Part shown: one piece after another, positions 32,094 through 40,745 of the stretch
Layout: each line of letters opens with the position of its first letter
Position numbering within the stretch: position 1 is the first letter of the stretch
Assembly: GCF_000426385.1 (NCBI RefSeq)
Contig: NZ_AUFG01000012.1
Coordinates: 1-64,000 of the forward strand
Source: Arsenicicoccus bolidensis DSM 15745
Lineage (GTDB): Bacteria; Actinomycetota; Actinomycetes; Actinomycetales; Dermatophilaceae
Direction of reading: 5' to 3'
Length of the DNA: 64,000 bases
Position numbers and translations under genes: made by a program
Notes under the pieces: model-generated
Databases searched by the model: none
What the model was told of the DNA's origin: nothing
The model's input: only the letters and a program-made list of their open reading frames with translations

Positions 32094-32989
32094 TTGCTGC
32101 CCTCGTCCAGGTCGTGCTGCCCGTCGTGCTCGTGGCGGCGGTCGGCTACGTGCTGGCGCGGTCGTTCGCCCTGGACCGGCAGACCCTCAACAAGGTGGGG
32201 ATGCACGGGCTGACGCCGGCGCTGGCCTTCACCTCGATCGTCAAGACCGAGGTGTCCCCCGGCCAGGGCGTGTGGCTGGTCGCGGGCTATGTCGCGGCCA
32301 ACGTCCTGGCGGGGCTCGTCGCCTGGGCGGTCGGCGGTCGCTGGCCCGGGCGCACCCGCCGCGGCGTGGTGGCCTGCACCGTCATCGGCAACAACGGCAA
32401 CTTCGGCCTGCCCGTGGCGCTGCTCGCCCTCGGCCAGCCGGGGCTCGACCAGGCCCTGGTCCTGTTCATCGTGTCGGTGGTCGTGATGTTCACGATCGGG
32501 CCCGTGCTCTACGGCTCGCACGACGGGCTGGGAGCAGGGCTGCGGTCGCTCGTCCGCCTGCCCGTGCTGTGGGCTCTCGTGGCCGCCACCGTGGTGCGCC
32601 TGACCGGTATGACGGTCCCCATCGGCGTCATGCGGGGCATCGAGCTGCTCTCGGCCGCCGCCATACCCCTGGTGCTGCTGCAGCTCGGGGTGCAGCTGGG
32701 GCAGTCACGACGCATCCACCTGACCGCCCCGGTGCTGGTGAGCGTGGGGCTGCGGTCGGTGCTGCTGCCGCTGCTCGGGCTCGCCGTGGCGGTGCTGCTG
32801 CCGCTGCCCACGCTGTCGGCCCAGTCGCTGGTGCTGGCGCTGGCGATGCCGACGGCGGTCAACGCGTTCCTGCTCGCCGAGGAGTTCCGGGGGGACTCGG
32901 AGATGGTGGCGAGCGTGGTCGCGGTGACCACCGTCGTGGCGGTGCCGGTGGTGGCGCTGGTGGTCAGCCTGCTGCCCCTGATCCGCTGA
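32090..32989 (+). CDS. AEC-family transporter (auxin efflux carrier-like)
   Basis: A 299-residue membrane protein with ten helices in two inverted five-helix repeats, the AEC/bile-acid transporter fold. The conserved NNGNFGLPVALLALG block lies between helices 4 and 5; LAMPTAVNAFLLAEEF is the counterpart in the second half. The bacterial family carries carboxylates such as malate; the substrate here is unknown. The GTG start at 32090 lies six bases after a TAGCCT -10 box (leaderless). It converges on pepN across two copies of the hairpin element. Confidence 0.88.
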   Translation: MLAALVQVVLPVVLVAAVGYVLARSFALDRQTLNKVGMHGLTPALAFTSIVKTEVSPGQGVWLVAGYVAANVLAGLVAWAVGGRWPGRTRRGVVACTVIGNNGNFGLPVALLALGQPGLDQALVLFIVSVVVMFTIGPVLYGSHDGLGAGLRSLVRLPVLWALVAATVVRLTGMTVPIGVMRGIELLSAAAIPLVLLQLGVQLGQSRRIHLTAPVLVSVGLRSVLLPLLGLAVAVLLPLPTLSAQSLVLALAMPTAVNAFLLAEEFRGDSEMVASVVAVTTVVAVPVVALVVSLLPLIR

Positions 32990-33053
32990 CCCGCCGGGGG
33001 TAGAGGCATCAGCCTGGCGTGCGAACCCAGGCTGATGTTCCTACCTGAGGTAG
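32988..33053. repeat. Convergent-junction hairpin element, copy 3
   Basis: The left arm GGTAGAGGCATCAGCCTGG and right arm CCCAGGCTGATGTTCCTACC fold with mismatches near AGGC/TTCC; the loop is CGTGCGAA. It ends with the palindrome CTACCTGAGGTAG (33041-33053), shared with the next copy. Its first 30 bases equal those of copy 2. Confidence 0.9.
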
Positions 33054-33103
33054 GTCTGTTCGCCTGGCGTGCTAACCCAGGCGGACGTGACTACCTGAGG
33101 TAG
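33041..33103. repeat. Convergent-junction hairpin element, copy 4 (tandem)
   Basis: It starts and ends with CTACCTGAGGTAG (33041-33053, 33091-33103). Inner arms CGCCTGG and CCAGGCG flank CGTGCTAAC. It is in tandem with copy 3 and ends two bases before the pepN stop (complement of 33106-33108). Both copies lie in the convergent gap. Confidence 0.9.
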
Positions 33104-33105
33104 GT

Positions 33106-35595
33106 CTAGAAGGTGTCGCGGGAGAGAAGGACCTGGCGCAGCACCGACTCCTGGTCGACGATCCCGCGCCGCACCGCCGCGGTCAGGTCCGAGCGGCCCT
33201 GCGCGTCCTGCGACCGCTGCAGCGTCTCCGGCTCGGCGAGCTGCACGGGATAGGCCAGCTTGGCCACCCGGGCCATCGCGTCGTCGCCCACCCACGCGCA
33301 CATCGCCGGCACGTCCTCGAAGTAGCGCTCGACGTAGGGCCGCAGCGCCGCCGTGTCGCCGCTGCGCCAGAAGGACCCGGCAAGGGCGTTCATCTCGTGG
33401 TTGGAGCGACCGCGCTGCTCGGTCAGCTCCGCCCAGGCCCAGGCCTTGTCCTCGCCGTGGGGTCGCGCGGCTCGTGCACCGAGCCAGGCGAGCGTGCCCG
33501 TCACCGTGGCGTCGGCCGCGTGCGCCTCCTCCAGCTCCTCGACCGAGAGGGCGCCGTCACCGGCGAGGGTCGTGGCGACGAGCCAGCGGAAGTCGGCGTC
33601 GCCCTCGAGACCCGCCGGCAGGTCGCTCCCGGCATACCACCGGCGCAGGAGCTCCTCGTCGCGCGACGTGGAGGCGACCACCCGCGCGGCCGCGAGCGCC
33701 CGGGTGGAGCCGGGCTCCGCGGCCTCGAGGGCGGCGGCACCGGCCTCGGCGACCCGGACCCGGGCCTCGGCTCGCTCGTCGGCGGGGAGGTAGACGGCCA
33801 CGACCACCTCGGGGACGTAGCGCCCGGCCGCCGAGAGCACCGAGTCGTCCGACTCCAGCGGCCAGGCGGCGCAGAACACGTCGACGACGAGCCGCGGGTC
33901 GACCGTCGCGAGGGCGACGCCGTCGCGCAGGGCGTTCCAGAGCACGACGCGGGCGGCCAGGTCGTCGACCTGGGCGAGCTGCTCGGGCAGGCGCCGGAGC
34001 GTGTCCTCGTCCAGGACCACCGTCGCCCAGGTCAGGTCGGAGGCGTTGGGCACGAGGATCGCCGGGCGCGGCCGGTCGAGCAGCTCGTGCACCACGCGGC
34101 GGTCCTCGTCGAGGGTGAGCCGTGCCCGCACCTGCTCGACCCCGTCGGTCCAGCCGGCGACGTCCAGGGCGTGCGAGCGCCGCGCCGGGTGCGCCTCGGG
34201 AGCGACCTTGACCAGCTCGGCGCGCCGCACGAGGTCGGACTCGTCGGCGCAGTCCACGTCGAGACGGATCGCGTCGAGCCCCGCCGTGCGCAGCCAGGCG
34301 TCGGTCCAGTCGGTCAGCGAGGCGCCGTGCGCCCGCTCCATCGCCGCGAAGAAGTCGCTCATCTCGGCGTTGCCGTACGCGTGCCGCTGCAGGTAGTCCC
34401 GCACGCCGGCCACGAACGCCTCGTCGCCGATGTAGGCGATCAGCTGCCGCAGCACCGCGGACCCCTTGGCGTAGGAGATGCCGTCAAAGTTCTGCAGGGC
34501 GGCGAGGGCGTCCTCGGAGCCGTTGCCCGCCACCGGGTGCGTCGACGGCGAGCGCTCGGCGGAGTAGCCCCAGGCCTTGCGGACGATCCCCTGGTCGGAC
34601 CAGGCGTCGGGGTAGAGCCCGCTCTCGACGACGCACCGGCTGGCCATGTACTCCGCGAACGACTCGTTGAGCCACAGGTCGTCCCACCAGGCCAGCGTCA
34701 CCAGGTCGCCGAACCACATGTGCGCCATCTCGTGGCTGACGGTGTTGTCCCGCGACAGCAGCTCGGCGCCGGTCACGCGGGAGCGGAAGAGGTACTCGTC
34801 GCGCAGGACCACGCAGCCGGGGTTCTCCATCGCGCCGGCGTTGAACTCCGGCACCCACACCTGGTCGTACTTGCCGAAGGGATAACGGATCCCGAACAGC
34901 TCGTGGAAGTAGTCGAAGCTGCGGCGGGTCACCTCCAGGACCCGCGGTGCGTTGGCCTCGAGCTGGGCCCGGATCGAACGGCGGGCGTAGAGGCCCAGCG
35001 GGATCCCGTCGTGCTCCTCGGTGACGCTCACGTAGGGGCCGGCGCAGATCGACACGAAGTAGGTCGCGATCGGCGCCGTCTCGGCCAGGTGCCACACGTC
35101 GCCCTCGCGGGTCGCGGCGCCGTTGCCGATCACCACCCAGTCGCTCGGCGCGGTCACGGTGAACGTGCAGGGTGCCTTGAGGTCCGGCTGGTCGAAGCAG
35201 GCGAACACCCGCGGCGCCGCGTCCATGAACGAGTGGCCGTAGACGTAGTGCTCGCCGTCGGCCGGGTCGACCGCCCGGTGCAGGCCGGAGCCGTCCTTGC
35301 TGTAGCTCATCGTCGCGCGGACGATGAGCTCGTTGTCGGCCGCCAGACCGGTCAGCCGCAGCCGACCGTCGGCCAGGGCGTCGGACGGCACCGGCTCACC
35401 GTTGAGCGTCGCCTCCTGCAGCTCGGTCGCCTTGAGGTCGACGAAGGTGCTCTCGCCCGGGGTGGCGGCGAAGGTGAGGACGGTGCGGCTGCCGAAGGTC
35501 GTCTCGCCCTGGGTGAGGTCGAGCTCGACGGCATAGCGGGGGTGCTTCACGGTCGTGGCGCGCCCTCGCGCCTCCGTGCGGGTCAGGCTGGTCAT
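33106..35595 (-). CDS. pepN: Aminopeptidase N (M1 family)
   Basis: An 829-residue zinc metallopeptidase that removes N-terminal residues from peptides, probably cytoplasmic (no signal peptide). GAMENPG (254-260) is the substrate-binding loop, HEMAH (288-292) with Glu311 in LWLNESFAEY is the zinc site, and YAKGSAVLRQL contains the downstream block. The C-terminal ERAP1-like helical region is complete. The size matches actinobacterial PepN. ATG 35595 follows no clear Shine-Dalgarno. Confidence 0.96.
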   Translation of the reverse strand: MTSLTRTEARGRATTVKHPRYAVELDLTQGETTFGSRTVLTFAATPGESTFVDLKATELQEATLNGEPVPSDALADGRLRLTGLAADNELIVRATMSYSKDGSGLHRAVDPADGEHYVYGHSFMDAAPRVFACFDQPDLKAPCTFTVTAPSDWVVIGNGAATREGDVWHLAETAPIATYFVSICAGPYVSVTEEHDGIPLGLYARRSIRAQLEANAPRVLEVTRRSFDYFHELFGIRYPFGKYDQVWVPEFNAGAMENPGCVVLRDEYLFRSRVTGAELLSRDNTVSHEMAHMWFGDLVTLAWWDDLWLNESFAEYMASRCVVESGLYPDAWSDQGIVRKAWGYSAERSPSTHPVAGNGSEDALAALQNFDGISYAKGSAVLRQLIAYIGDEAFVAGVRDYLQRHAYGNAEMSDFFAAMERAHGASLTDWTDAWLRTAGLDAIRLDVDCADESDLVRRAELVKVAPEAHPARRSHALDVAGWTDGVEQVRARLTLDEDRRVVHELLDRPRPAILVPNASDLTWATVVLDEDTLRRLPEQLAQVDDLAARVVLWNALRDGVALATVDPRLVVDVFCAAWPLESDDSVLSAAGRYVPEVVVAVYLPADERAEARVRVAEAGAAALEAAEPGSTRALAAARVVASTSRDEELLRRWYAGSDLPAGLEGDADFRWLVATTLAGDGALSVEELEEAHAADATVTGTLAWLGARAARPHGEDKAWAWAELTEQRGRSNHEMNALAGSFWRSGDTAALRPYVERYFEDVPAMCAWVGDDAMARVAKLAYPVQLAEPETLQRSQDAQGRSDLTAAVRRGIVDQESVLRQVLLSRDTF

Positions 35596-35650
35596 GGGCC
35601 CACCGTTTCACACCCCGGGTCGTGCCGGTGGGTCGGCGACAGGCAGCAGT

Positions 35651-35680
35651 GCCGTATGCCGCGGGCCGGCGGCATACGGC
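35651..35680 (-). terminator. htpX terminator hairpin
   Basis: GCCGTATGCCGC (35651-35662) and GCGGCATACGGC (35669-35680) form a perfect 12-bp stem, loop GGGCCG, 43 bp after the htpX stop and before the pepN start. Confidence 0.75.
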
Positions 35681-35723
35681 GCTGCGTCACGAGGCCCGAA
35701 CGGGCGCGGTCAGACGGCCGCGG

Positions 35724-36584
35724 TCAGCGCCCGTGGTAGCCGGCCATCTGCTCGAGCCGGGAGATCCGGTCGGCAGTGGCGGGGTGGGTGCTGAAGAGCT
35801 TGCTGACGTCCTGCGCGCGGAAGGGGTTGGCGATCATCATGTGGCTCGCGTTCACGACGTCGGGCTGGGGCGCCAGGGGCGCCCGGGCCACGCCGAGCTC
35901 GAGCTTCTTGAGGGCCGAGGCCAGGGCGAGCGGGTCGCCGGTCAGGGAGGAGCCGTCCTCGTCGGCGTCGAACTCGCGGGTGCGGGAGATCGCCATCTGG
36001 ATCAGGCTCGCGGCCAGCGGGGCGAGCAGCGCCATGAGGATCATGACCACCGGGTTGGGGCGGTCCTCGTCGTTGCCGCCGCCGAAGAACATCGCCATCT
36101 GCGCGACGCTCGTGATGACGCCGGCGATCGCGGCCGCCACCGAGCTCGTGAGGATGTCGCGGTTGTAGACGTGCATCAGCTCGTGGCCGAGGACCCCCCG
36201 CAGCTCGCGCTCGTCGAGCAGGCGCAGGATGCCCTCGGTGCAGCACACCGCCGCGTGCTGGGGGTTGCGCCCCGTGGCGAAGGCGTTGGGCGCCTCGGTC
36301 GGGGAGATCCACAGCGTGGGCATCGGCTGACCGGCCTTGGCGGACAGCTCCTCGACGATGCGGTACATCGCCGGGGCCTGCTCGCGCGTGACCGGGTAGG
36401 CCTGCATGGCCTTGAGCGCCAGCTTGTCGGAGTTCCAGTAGGAGTAGAAGGTCATGCCGAGGCCGACCAGGGCGAACAGCCAGATGTAGCGGCCGTTGCC
36501 GATGAGGGCGCCGAGGCCGAGGAGCAGCGCCCAGATGACGCCGAAGAGCGCAGCGGTCTTGAGACCGTTGAAGTGCCGATGCAT
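35724..36584 (-). CDS. htpX: HtpX-like membrane zinc protease (M48)
   Basis: A 286-residue protease for damaged membrane proteins. It has N-terminal helices at about 11-28 and 32-50, then the active site LGHELMHVYNRD (HELMH at 134-138) and the third zinc ligand Glu204 in RTREFDADEDG. Two further helices lie at about 145-165 and 180-200. The start is ATG 36584 (H-R-H-F-N-G-L). Stress control is usual for the family, but I see no recognisable operator. Confidence 0.93.
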   Translation of the reverse strand: MHRHFNGLKTAALFGVIWALLLGLGALIGNGRYIWLFALVGLGMTFYSYWNSDKLALKAMQAYPVTREQAPAMYRIVEELSAKAGQPMPTLWISPTEAPNAFATGRNPQHAAVCCTEGILRLLDERELRGVLGHELMHVYNRDILTSSVAAAIAGVITSVAQMAMFFGGGNDEDRPNPVVMILMALLAPLAASLIQMAISRTREFDADEDGSSLTGDPLALASALKKLELGVARAPLAPQPDVVNASHMMIANPFRAQDVSKLFSTHPATADRISRLEQMAGYHGR

Positions 36585-36646
36585 GCCAGGAACAACGCCG
36601 GTGCGCCCGCGAACGTTCCGGGTGGGTTCGTGGGCGGCGCCGACGG

Positions 36647-38731
36647 TCAGGGCGTCACGTCGGCGGGCACGAGGTGGGAGGGCCCGGCGTCGCCGTGGCT
36701 CTGGCGCCGGACGGCCTCGTCGGCCTCGTTGACGGCCTGCCACAGCCCACCCTCGGTGTGGTCGTCGGTGTAGGCCAGCCCCACCAGGACCTCCACCTCG
36801 GAGGACCGCTCCCCCAGGTCCTGCTGGAGGCGACGCCGCAGCAGCGCCAGGCGGTCCGCGCCGGGCACGACGAGCACCAGGTCGCGTCCGCTGACCCGGC
36901 CCACGACGCCCCTCCCCCGCGCCAGCTCGTGCAGGCTCGTCGCCACGAGGGCGAGGTCGGCCTCCAGGGCGGTGCCCTGCCCCTCGCCCCCGCGGGGCAG
37001 CACCGAGGTCAGCAGGATCCCCGTCCGGCGGGCGGGCGGCAGGTCGAGGAACTCCCGGGCGAGGCCCGCCCGGGTCAGCACCCCCGTGGTCGGGTCGGTG
37101 AGGGTGAGCACGTGCAGCCGGTTGAGCGAGGTGAGGCGGCGGCGGCGCACCATGGCCGCCAGCAGCGCCGTCACCGCGACCAGCCCGACCGCGAGGATGG
37201 TGATGCTAAGGGCGTGCGGCAGCGCGGTGGGACCCACCGCCGTGGCCAGGACGAAGCTCACCGGCAGGAGCACGACCATCCACTGCGCCCACACCCGGTC
37301 CAGGAGCACGCCCGCGATGGTCGCGGGGTAGGCCGCGAGCACCACCACGAGGTAGCGCGCCTCGACCGTGGGCACGTTCATCACCACCATGACGGTGACA
37401 GGGAGCGTCAGCGTCACCAGGAGGCGCCCCACCCGTGGGTGACCCGTGTCGCTCTGCGCGACCCACATCCCCCCGCAGGCGAGCGCCAGGCAGGCGGCGT
37501 AGACGAGCAGGTCGACGGGGCTCGACTGATCGGGGCGCCGCGGCACCGCGCTCAGCAGGATGCCGGTGCCGGCCAGCCACCACCCGAGCACCCGGGCATC
37601 GCTGCCCGGGAGGTCGGGCTTGTCGGGCTCCTCCTGCCGGGGAGGCGCCGCCGGCACCGGCTGGGGCACCGGGACCGGGACATAGGTCTCGGGCTCGAAC
37701 TGCTGGGCGTCGATCCCCCCGGTGGACAGCTGCGCGGCGGTGACCCGCTGGCGGGCGCGCTCGACCATCGGGACGAGCTGCCCCTCGGCCAGCAGGTCCA
37801 GGGGGATGCCCCAGACGACGCCGGCACTGGCGGTGACCGGGCGCTGCGGGCTGGCCACCCGCACCGCGCGCAGCAGGGACGGCACGAGCAGGTCGGGGTC
37901 GATGTCGCTGACCACGATGAACTCGTGGTCCACGAACCGGCTGACGAGGTGGCTGCGGTGGTAGGCGCGCTCCAGGGCCACGGCGACCCTGGCCATCACC
38001 TGGTCGGCAGCGGCTCCGCCCCACGCCGAGGCGGCCTCGTCGAAGGAGTCCAGGTGGATGGACACCAGGCACACCGGCTCGGCTCCCCGCCCCCGCTCCG
38101 ACCACTCGCTCAGCTCGTGCTCGAGACCTCGCCGGTTGAGCACCCCCGTGACCGGGTCCAACCGGGTCTGCTCGAGCACCGACCGCTCCCGGCGCCGCAC
38201 CCGTCCGAGGACCAGCGCGGCCACCACACCGGGCATCACGATCGCCGCCGCTCCCGCCACCACCTCGTGCGCGTAGCGGGCCACGTCGACGTCGCTCAGC
38301 GCCAGGAAGATCCAGCCGCAGCCCAGGCACCCGACGGTGACCAGGGCCGTGTGGGCGGGTCGGCACAGGTAGGCCGCCAACACGACCACGGGCTCCAGCA
38401 GCCAGAACCACACGATGGGAGGCCGCGGATCCACCAGGAAGGTCGTGAAGAGCGGGGACGACAGCGCCGACGTCGTCAGGATGACGGGCGCCCACCACGT
38501 GTCGGTCCACCCCGGCCGTCCGAGCGTCACCGCCAGCTGTGCCGTGTAGAAGGCCGCCACCAGAGCGAAGCCCAGCGCCATACCGAGGTCGGCGAAGCCG
38601 GAGGAGGTGGCCAGGTCCACCGCGCCCACGAGGAGCCCGCCCGCGGGAGCGCACGCCAGCAGCAGGGACGCCTCGCGCAGGCCGAGCCAGGACGCCAGCC
38701 CCACGGACGTGGGTCGCGAGGCAGGTGTCAT
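36647..38731 (-). CDS. Membrane protein with two degenerate GGDEF domains
   Basis: A 694-residue protein with a repeated plan. Helices at about 20-178 are followed by GGDEF-like domain 1 (190-340: LDPVTGVLNRRGLEHEL). After a Pro-rich linker (350-376), helices at about 382-528 lead to GGDEF-like domain 2 (543-685: TDPTTGVLTRAGLAREF). The catalytic GGDEF position reads VDHEF (267-271) in domain 1 and SGRDL (614-618) in domain 2, so neither should make cyclic di-GMP; ligand or partner binding is more likely. Both keep the entrance motif DPxTGVL. The doubled membrane-plus-GGDEF plan suggests ancient internal duplication. Single gene on the minus strand. Confidence 0.8.
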   Translation of the reverse strand: MTPASRPTSVGLASWLGLREASLLLACAPAGGLLVGAVDLATSSGFADLGMALGFALVAAFYTAQLAVTLGRPGWTDTWWAPVILTTSALSSPLFTTFLVDPRPPIVWFWLLEPVVVLAAYLCRPAHTALVTVGCLGCGWIFLALSDVDVARYAHEVVAGAAAIVMPGVVAALVLGRVRRRERSVLEQTRLDPVTGVLNRRGLEHELSEWSERGRGAEPVCLVSIHLDSFDEAASAWGGAAADQVMARVAVALERAYHRSHLVSRFVDHEFIVVSDIDPDLLVPSLLRAVRVASPQRPVTASAGVVWGIPLDLLAEGQLVPMVERARQRVTAAQLSTGGIDAQQFEPETYVPVPVPQPVPAAPPRQEEPDKPDLPGSDARVLGWWLAGTGILLSAVPRRPDQSSPVDLLVYAACLALACGGMWVAQSDTGHPRVGRLLVTLTLPVTVMVVMNVPTVEARYLVVVLAAYPATIAGVLLDRVWAQWMVVLLPVSFVLATAVGPTALPHALSITILAVGLVAVTALLAAMVRRRRLTSLNRLHVLTLTDPTTGVLTRAGLAREFLDLPPARRTGILLTSVLPRGGEGQGTALEADLALVATSLHELARGRGVVGRVSGRDLVLVVPGADRLALLRRRLQQDLGERSSEVEVLVGLAYTDDHTEGGLWQAVNEADEAVRRQSHGDAGPSHLVPADVTP

Positions 38732-38825
38732 CGGTGGGTCGTCCTTCGTGGGGTGGTGTGCCCCTCCAGGCTAGTCCTGGGCGCCGACGCCGTCGGGGCA
38801 TCAGGCCGCCGCTCCCCCTGATGCA

Positions 38826-40649
38826 TCAGGTGCCGATGCGACGCAGGACGACCAGCCCCGCCTCGTTGCGGAACTGCCCCGGGCTGAAGGAGCCGATGCC
38901 GGAGACGATCCGGTGGGTGCCGGCGAAGGTCGCGAGGATGGGGTCCCGCTGGGCCATGGCCTCGATCCCGTCGCCGTGGATGGCGTCGGTGGAGACGAGC
39001 ACCACGTCCGGCACCCGACCGGTCCGGCGCATCCAGTCGGTGGTGTAGCGGCCCTGCTCGCCGAAGTCCTCGAGCCACACGATGTTGGTGTCCGCCGGCG
39101 CGCCCGACGTCAGGAAGGCGCCGGTGACCGCGCCGTAGACGAGCAGGCTCTCGCCCGGCCGCACCCAGGTGTCGGTCGTGTCCTGCACGATCCGCAGGTG
39201 GGCGAGCTCGCGCCCGCCGCTGTAGAGCCCGCTGTAGGCCCCGGCCGGAGCCGGTGTCCGTGCCGCCCAGGGCGAGCTGCCGTAGAAGTTCGTCGCGAAC
39301 TGCGACGCGAGGATCGCGAGCACCGAGACGAGGGCGTAGCGCTTGAGCGCGCTCACGTCGCTCGTGCCGCTGATCCACTCCACCACCCGGCAGGCGCCGA
39401 CCGTCGTTGCGATGGCCAGCGCCACGGAGGCGGGCGGGAACTCGCCGTACCACGGGCCCGCGAAGGTCGTGGCGGCGACCATCGGGTGGCCGACGAGGGC
39501 GGTGGGGGCGGCGAGGAGCAGCAGGGTCGCGACGTCGCGGTCACCTCGGGACCGCACCCACCACAGGCAGACCGGGAGCATGACGAGGGCGGTGTAGAGC
39601 TGGACCGACCCGACGTAGCGCATCAGGTTGACGTCGTGCACGAGCAGCGCCAGCAGGCTGGTGGCGCCCAGGACCACGGGGAACCAGGTCACAGCGCCTC
39701 GGCGCCAGCGCACCGAGAGCAGGGGCACGGCCGCGCTGAGCCCCAGCAGCACCGCGGGGAGTCGCACGGGGGTCACCAGCTCCTTGAGCCAGGAGATCGA
39801 GGTGAACCCCAGCCGCTCGAGCGGGCCGGAGCGAGGTCGTTGGTACTGCACGGTGTAGTCCAGGGTGTCGCTGATCGCCGACCAGCCGATGACGCCGAGG
39901 AAGTAAACCGCGACCGGGAGGGTGACCACCGCGGCGGTCCCGACGAGCCAGAGCACGGCGTCGCGGCGCCCACCCCGCCACAGGAGCACGACGAGCACGA
40001 GCAGGCTGAGCCCCACGGCGGGGAGCAGGGACTGCAGGCTGACCGCGCCGAGGGGGGCGGTCAGTCCGACGGGCACCACCCAGCGCCGGGCGCTCGCCCC
40101 GGGGCCCAGCACCGCCGCGAGGCCGCAGCAGGTGAGGACGACCATGGCCAGCGTGGGGACGGTGTTGTAGGACAGCCCGACCACGTGGTAGCTCGTCACC
40201 ATCAACGCTCCCGCCACGGCGGGGAACGCGACGAGCGGGCGCAACCGCGTGCGCAGGGCGCGGTAGCACAGCACACCGACCAGGACGGCCACCACGATGT
40301 AGCAGTAGCGGTAGGCCAGGACGAGGTAGGCCTGCCCGAACAGGTGCGTCCACGCCCACACGAACGGCGCCCCGGCGGCGGAGCCGACGGCCTGCGCGTT
40401 CATCTCGTCGGCGAACAACCGGTCGCCCTGGGCGATGCGCTGCGCGAGGGCGATGACGTGCGAGCCGTCGTAGAGGTCGGCCCCCGACCGCACCCGCACC
40501 AGGAACCACAGCACGAGACCCAGCGAGGCGAGTCCCACGCCCCGCTCCTCGCGGGTGGCCCGGGACCACGTGGCACGAACGCCCCGACGGGCGCGACCGC
40601 CGCCGTGGCCGTGGGGTGCGGCGGGGTGCGCCACCTCGACGGTCGACAT
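38826..40649 (-). CDS. Large multi-spanning membrane protein, possible GT-C glycosyltransferase
   Basis: A 607-residue protein with about 11-12 helices and a soluble C-terminal domain (about 470-607: GGRELAHLRIVQDTTDTWVRPGESLLVYG...). The first extracellular loop after helix 1 (SGADLYDGSHVIALAQRIAQGDRLFADEM) fits the acidic loop of GT-C/PMT-like mannosyl- or arabinosyltransferases using polyprenyl-phosphate sugars. I cannot assign a family with certainty. A His/Gly/Arg-rich cytoplasmic head precedes helix 1. ATG 40649 has GGAGG upstream. Confidence 0.6.
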   Translation of the reverse strand: MSTVEVAHPAAPHGHGGGRARRGVRATWSRATREERGVGLASLGLVLWFLVRVRSGADLYDGSHVIALAQRIAQGDRLFADEMNAQAVGSAAGAPFVWAWTHLFGQAYLVLAYRYCYIVVAVLVGVLCYRALRTRLRPLVAFPAVAGALMVTSYHVVGLSYNTVPTLAMVVLTCCGLAAVLGPGASARRWVVPVGLTAPLGAVSLQSLLPAVGLSLLVLVVLLWRGGRRDAVLWLVGTAAVVTLPVAVYFLGVIGWSAISDTLDYTVQYQRPRSGPLERLGFTSISWLKELVTPVRLPAVLLGLSAAVPLLSVRWRRGAVTWFPVVLGATSLLALLVHDVNLMRYVGSVQLYTALVMLPVCLWWVRSRGDRDVATLLLLAAPTALVGHPMVAATTFAGPWYGEFPPASVALAIATTVGACRVVEWISGTSDVSALKRYALVSVLAILASQFATNFYGSSPWAARTPAPAGAYSGLYSGGRELAHLRIVQDTTDTWVRPGESLLVYGAVTGAFLTSGAPADTNIVWLEDFGEQGRYTTDWMRRTGRVPDVVLVSTDAIHGDGIEAMAQRDPILATFAGTHRIVSGIGSFSPGQFRNEAGLVVLRRIGT

Positions 40650-40745
40650 GCGTGCGGGGTCCTCCAGCGGTCCGGGACGGGACGGCCCCGCCGCGCCCAG
40701 ACTACCCGCGTGCGCCCGGCGCCCCGTGGCGCCACCCTGCTGGCG

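Noticed and set aside
33397-35739. A 780-codon plus-strand frame opposite pepN
   Set aside because: The minus strand encodes a perfect M1 aminopeptidase with zinc motif; the plus-strand translation has no motif.
36647-38731. An active diguanylate cyclase
   Set aside because: Neither domain keeps the GGDEF catalytic residues.
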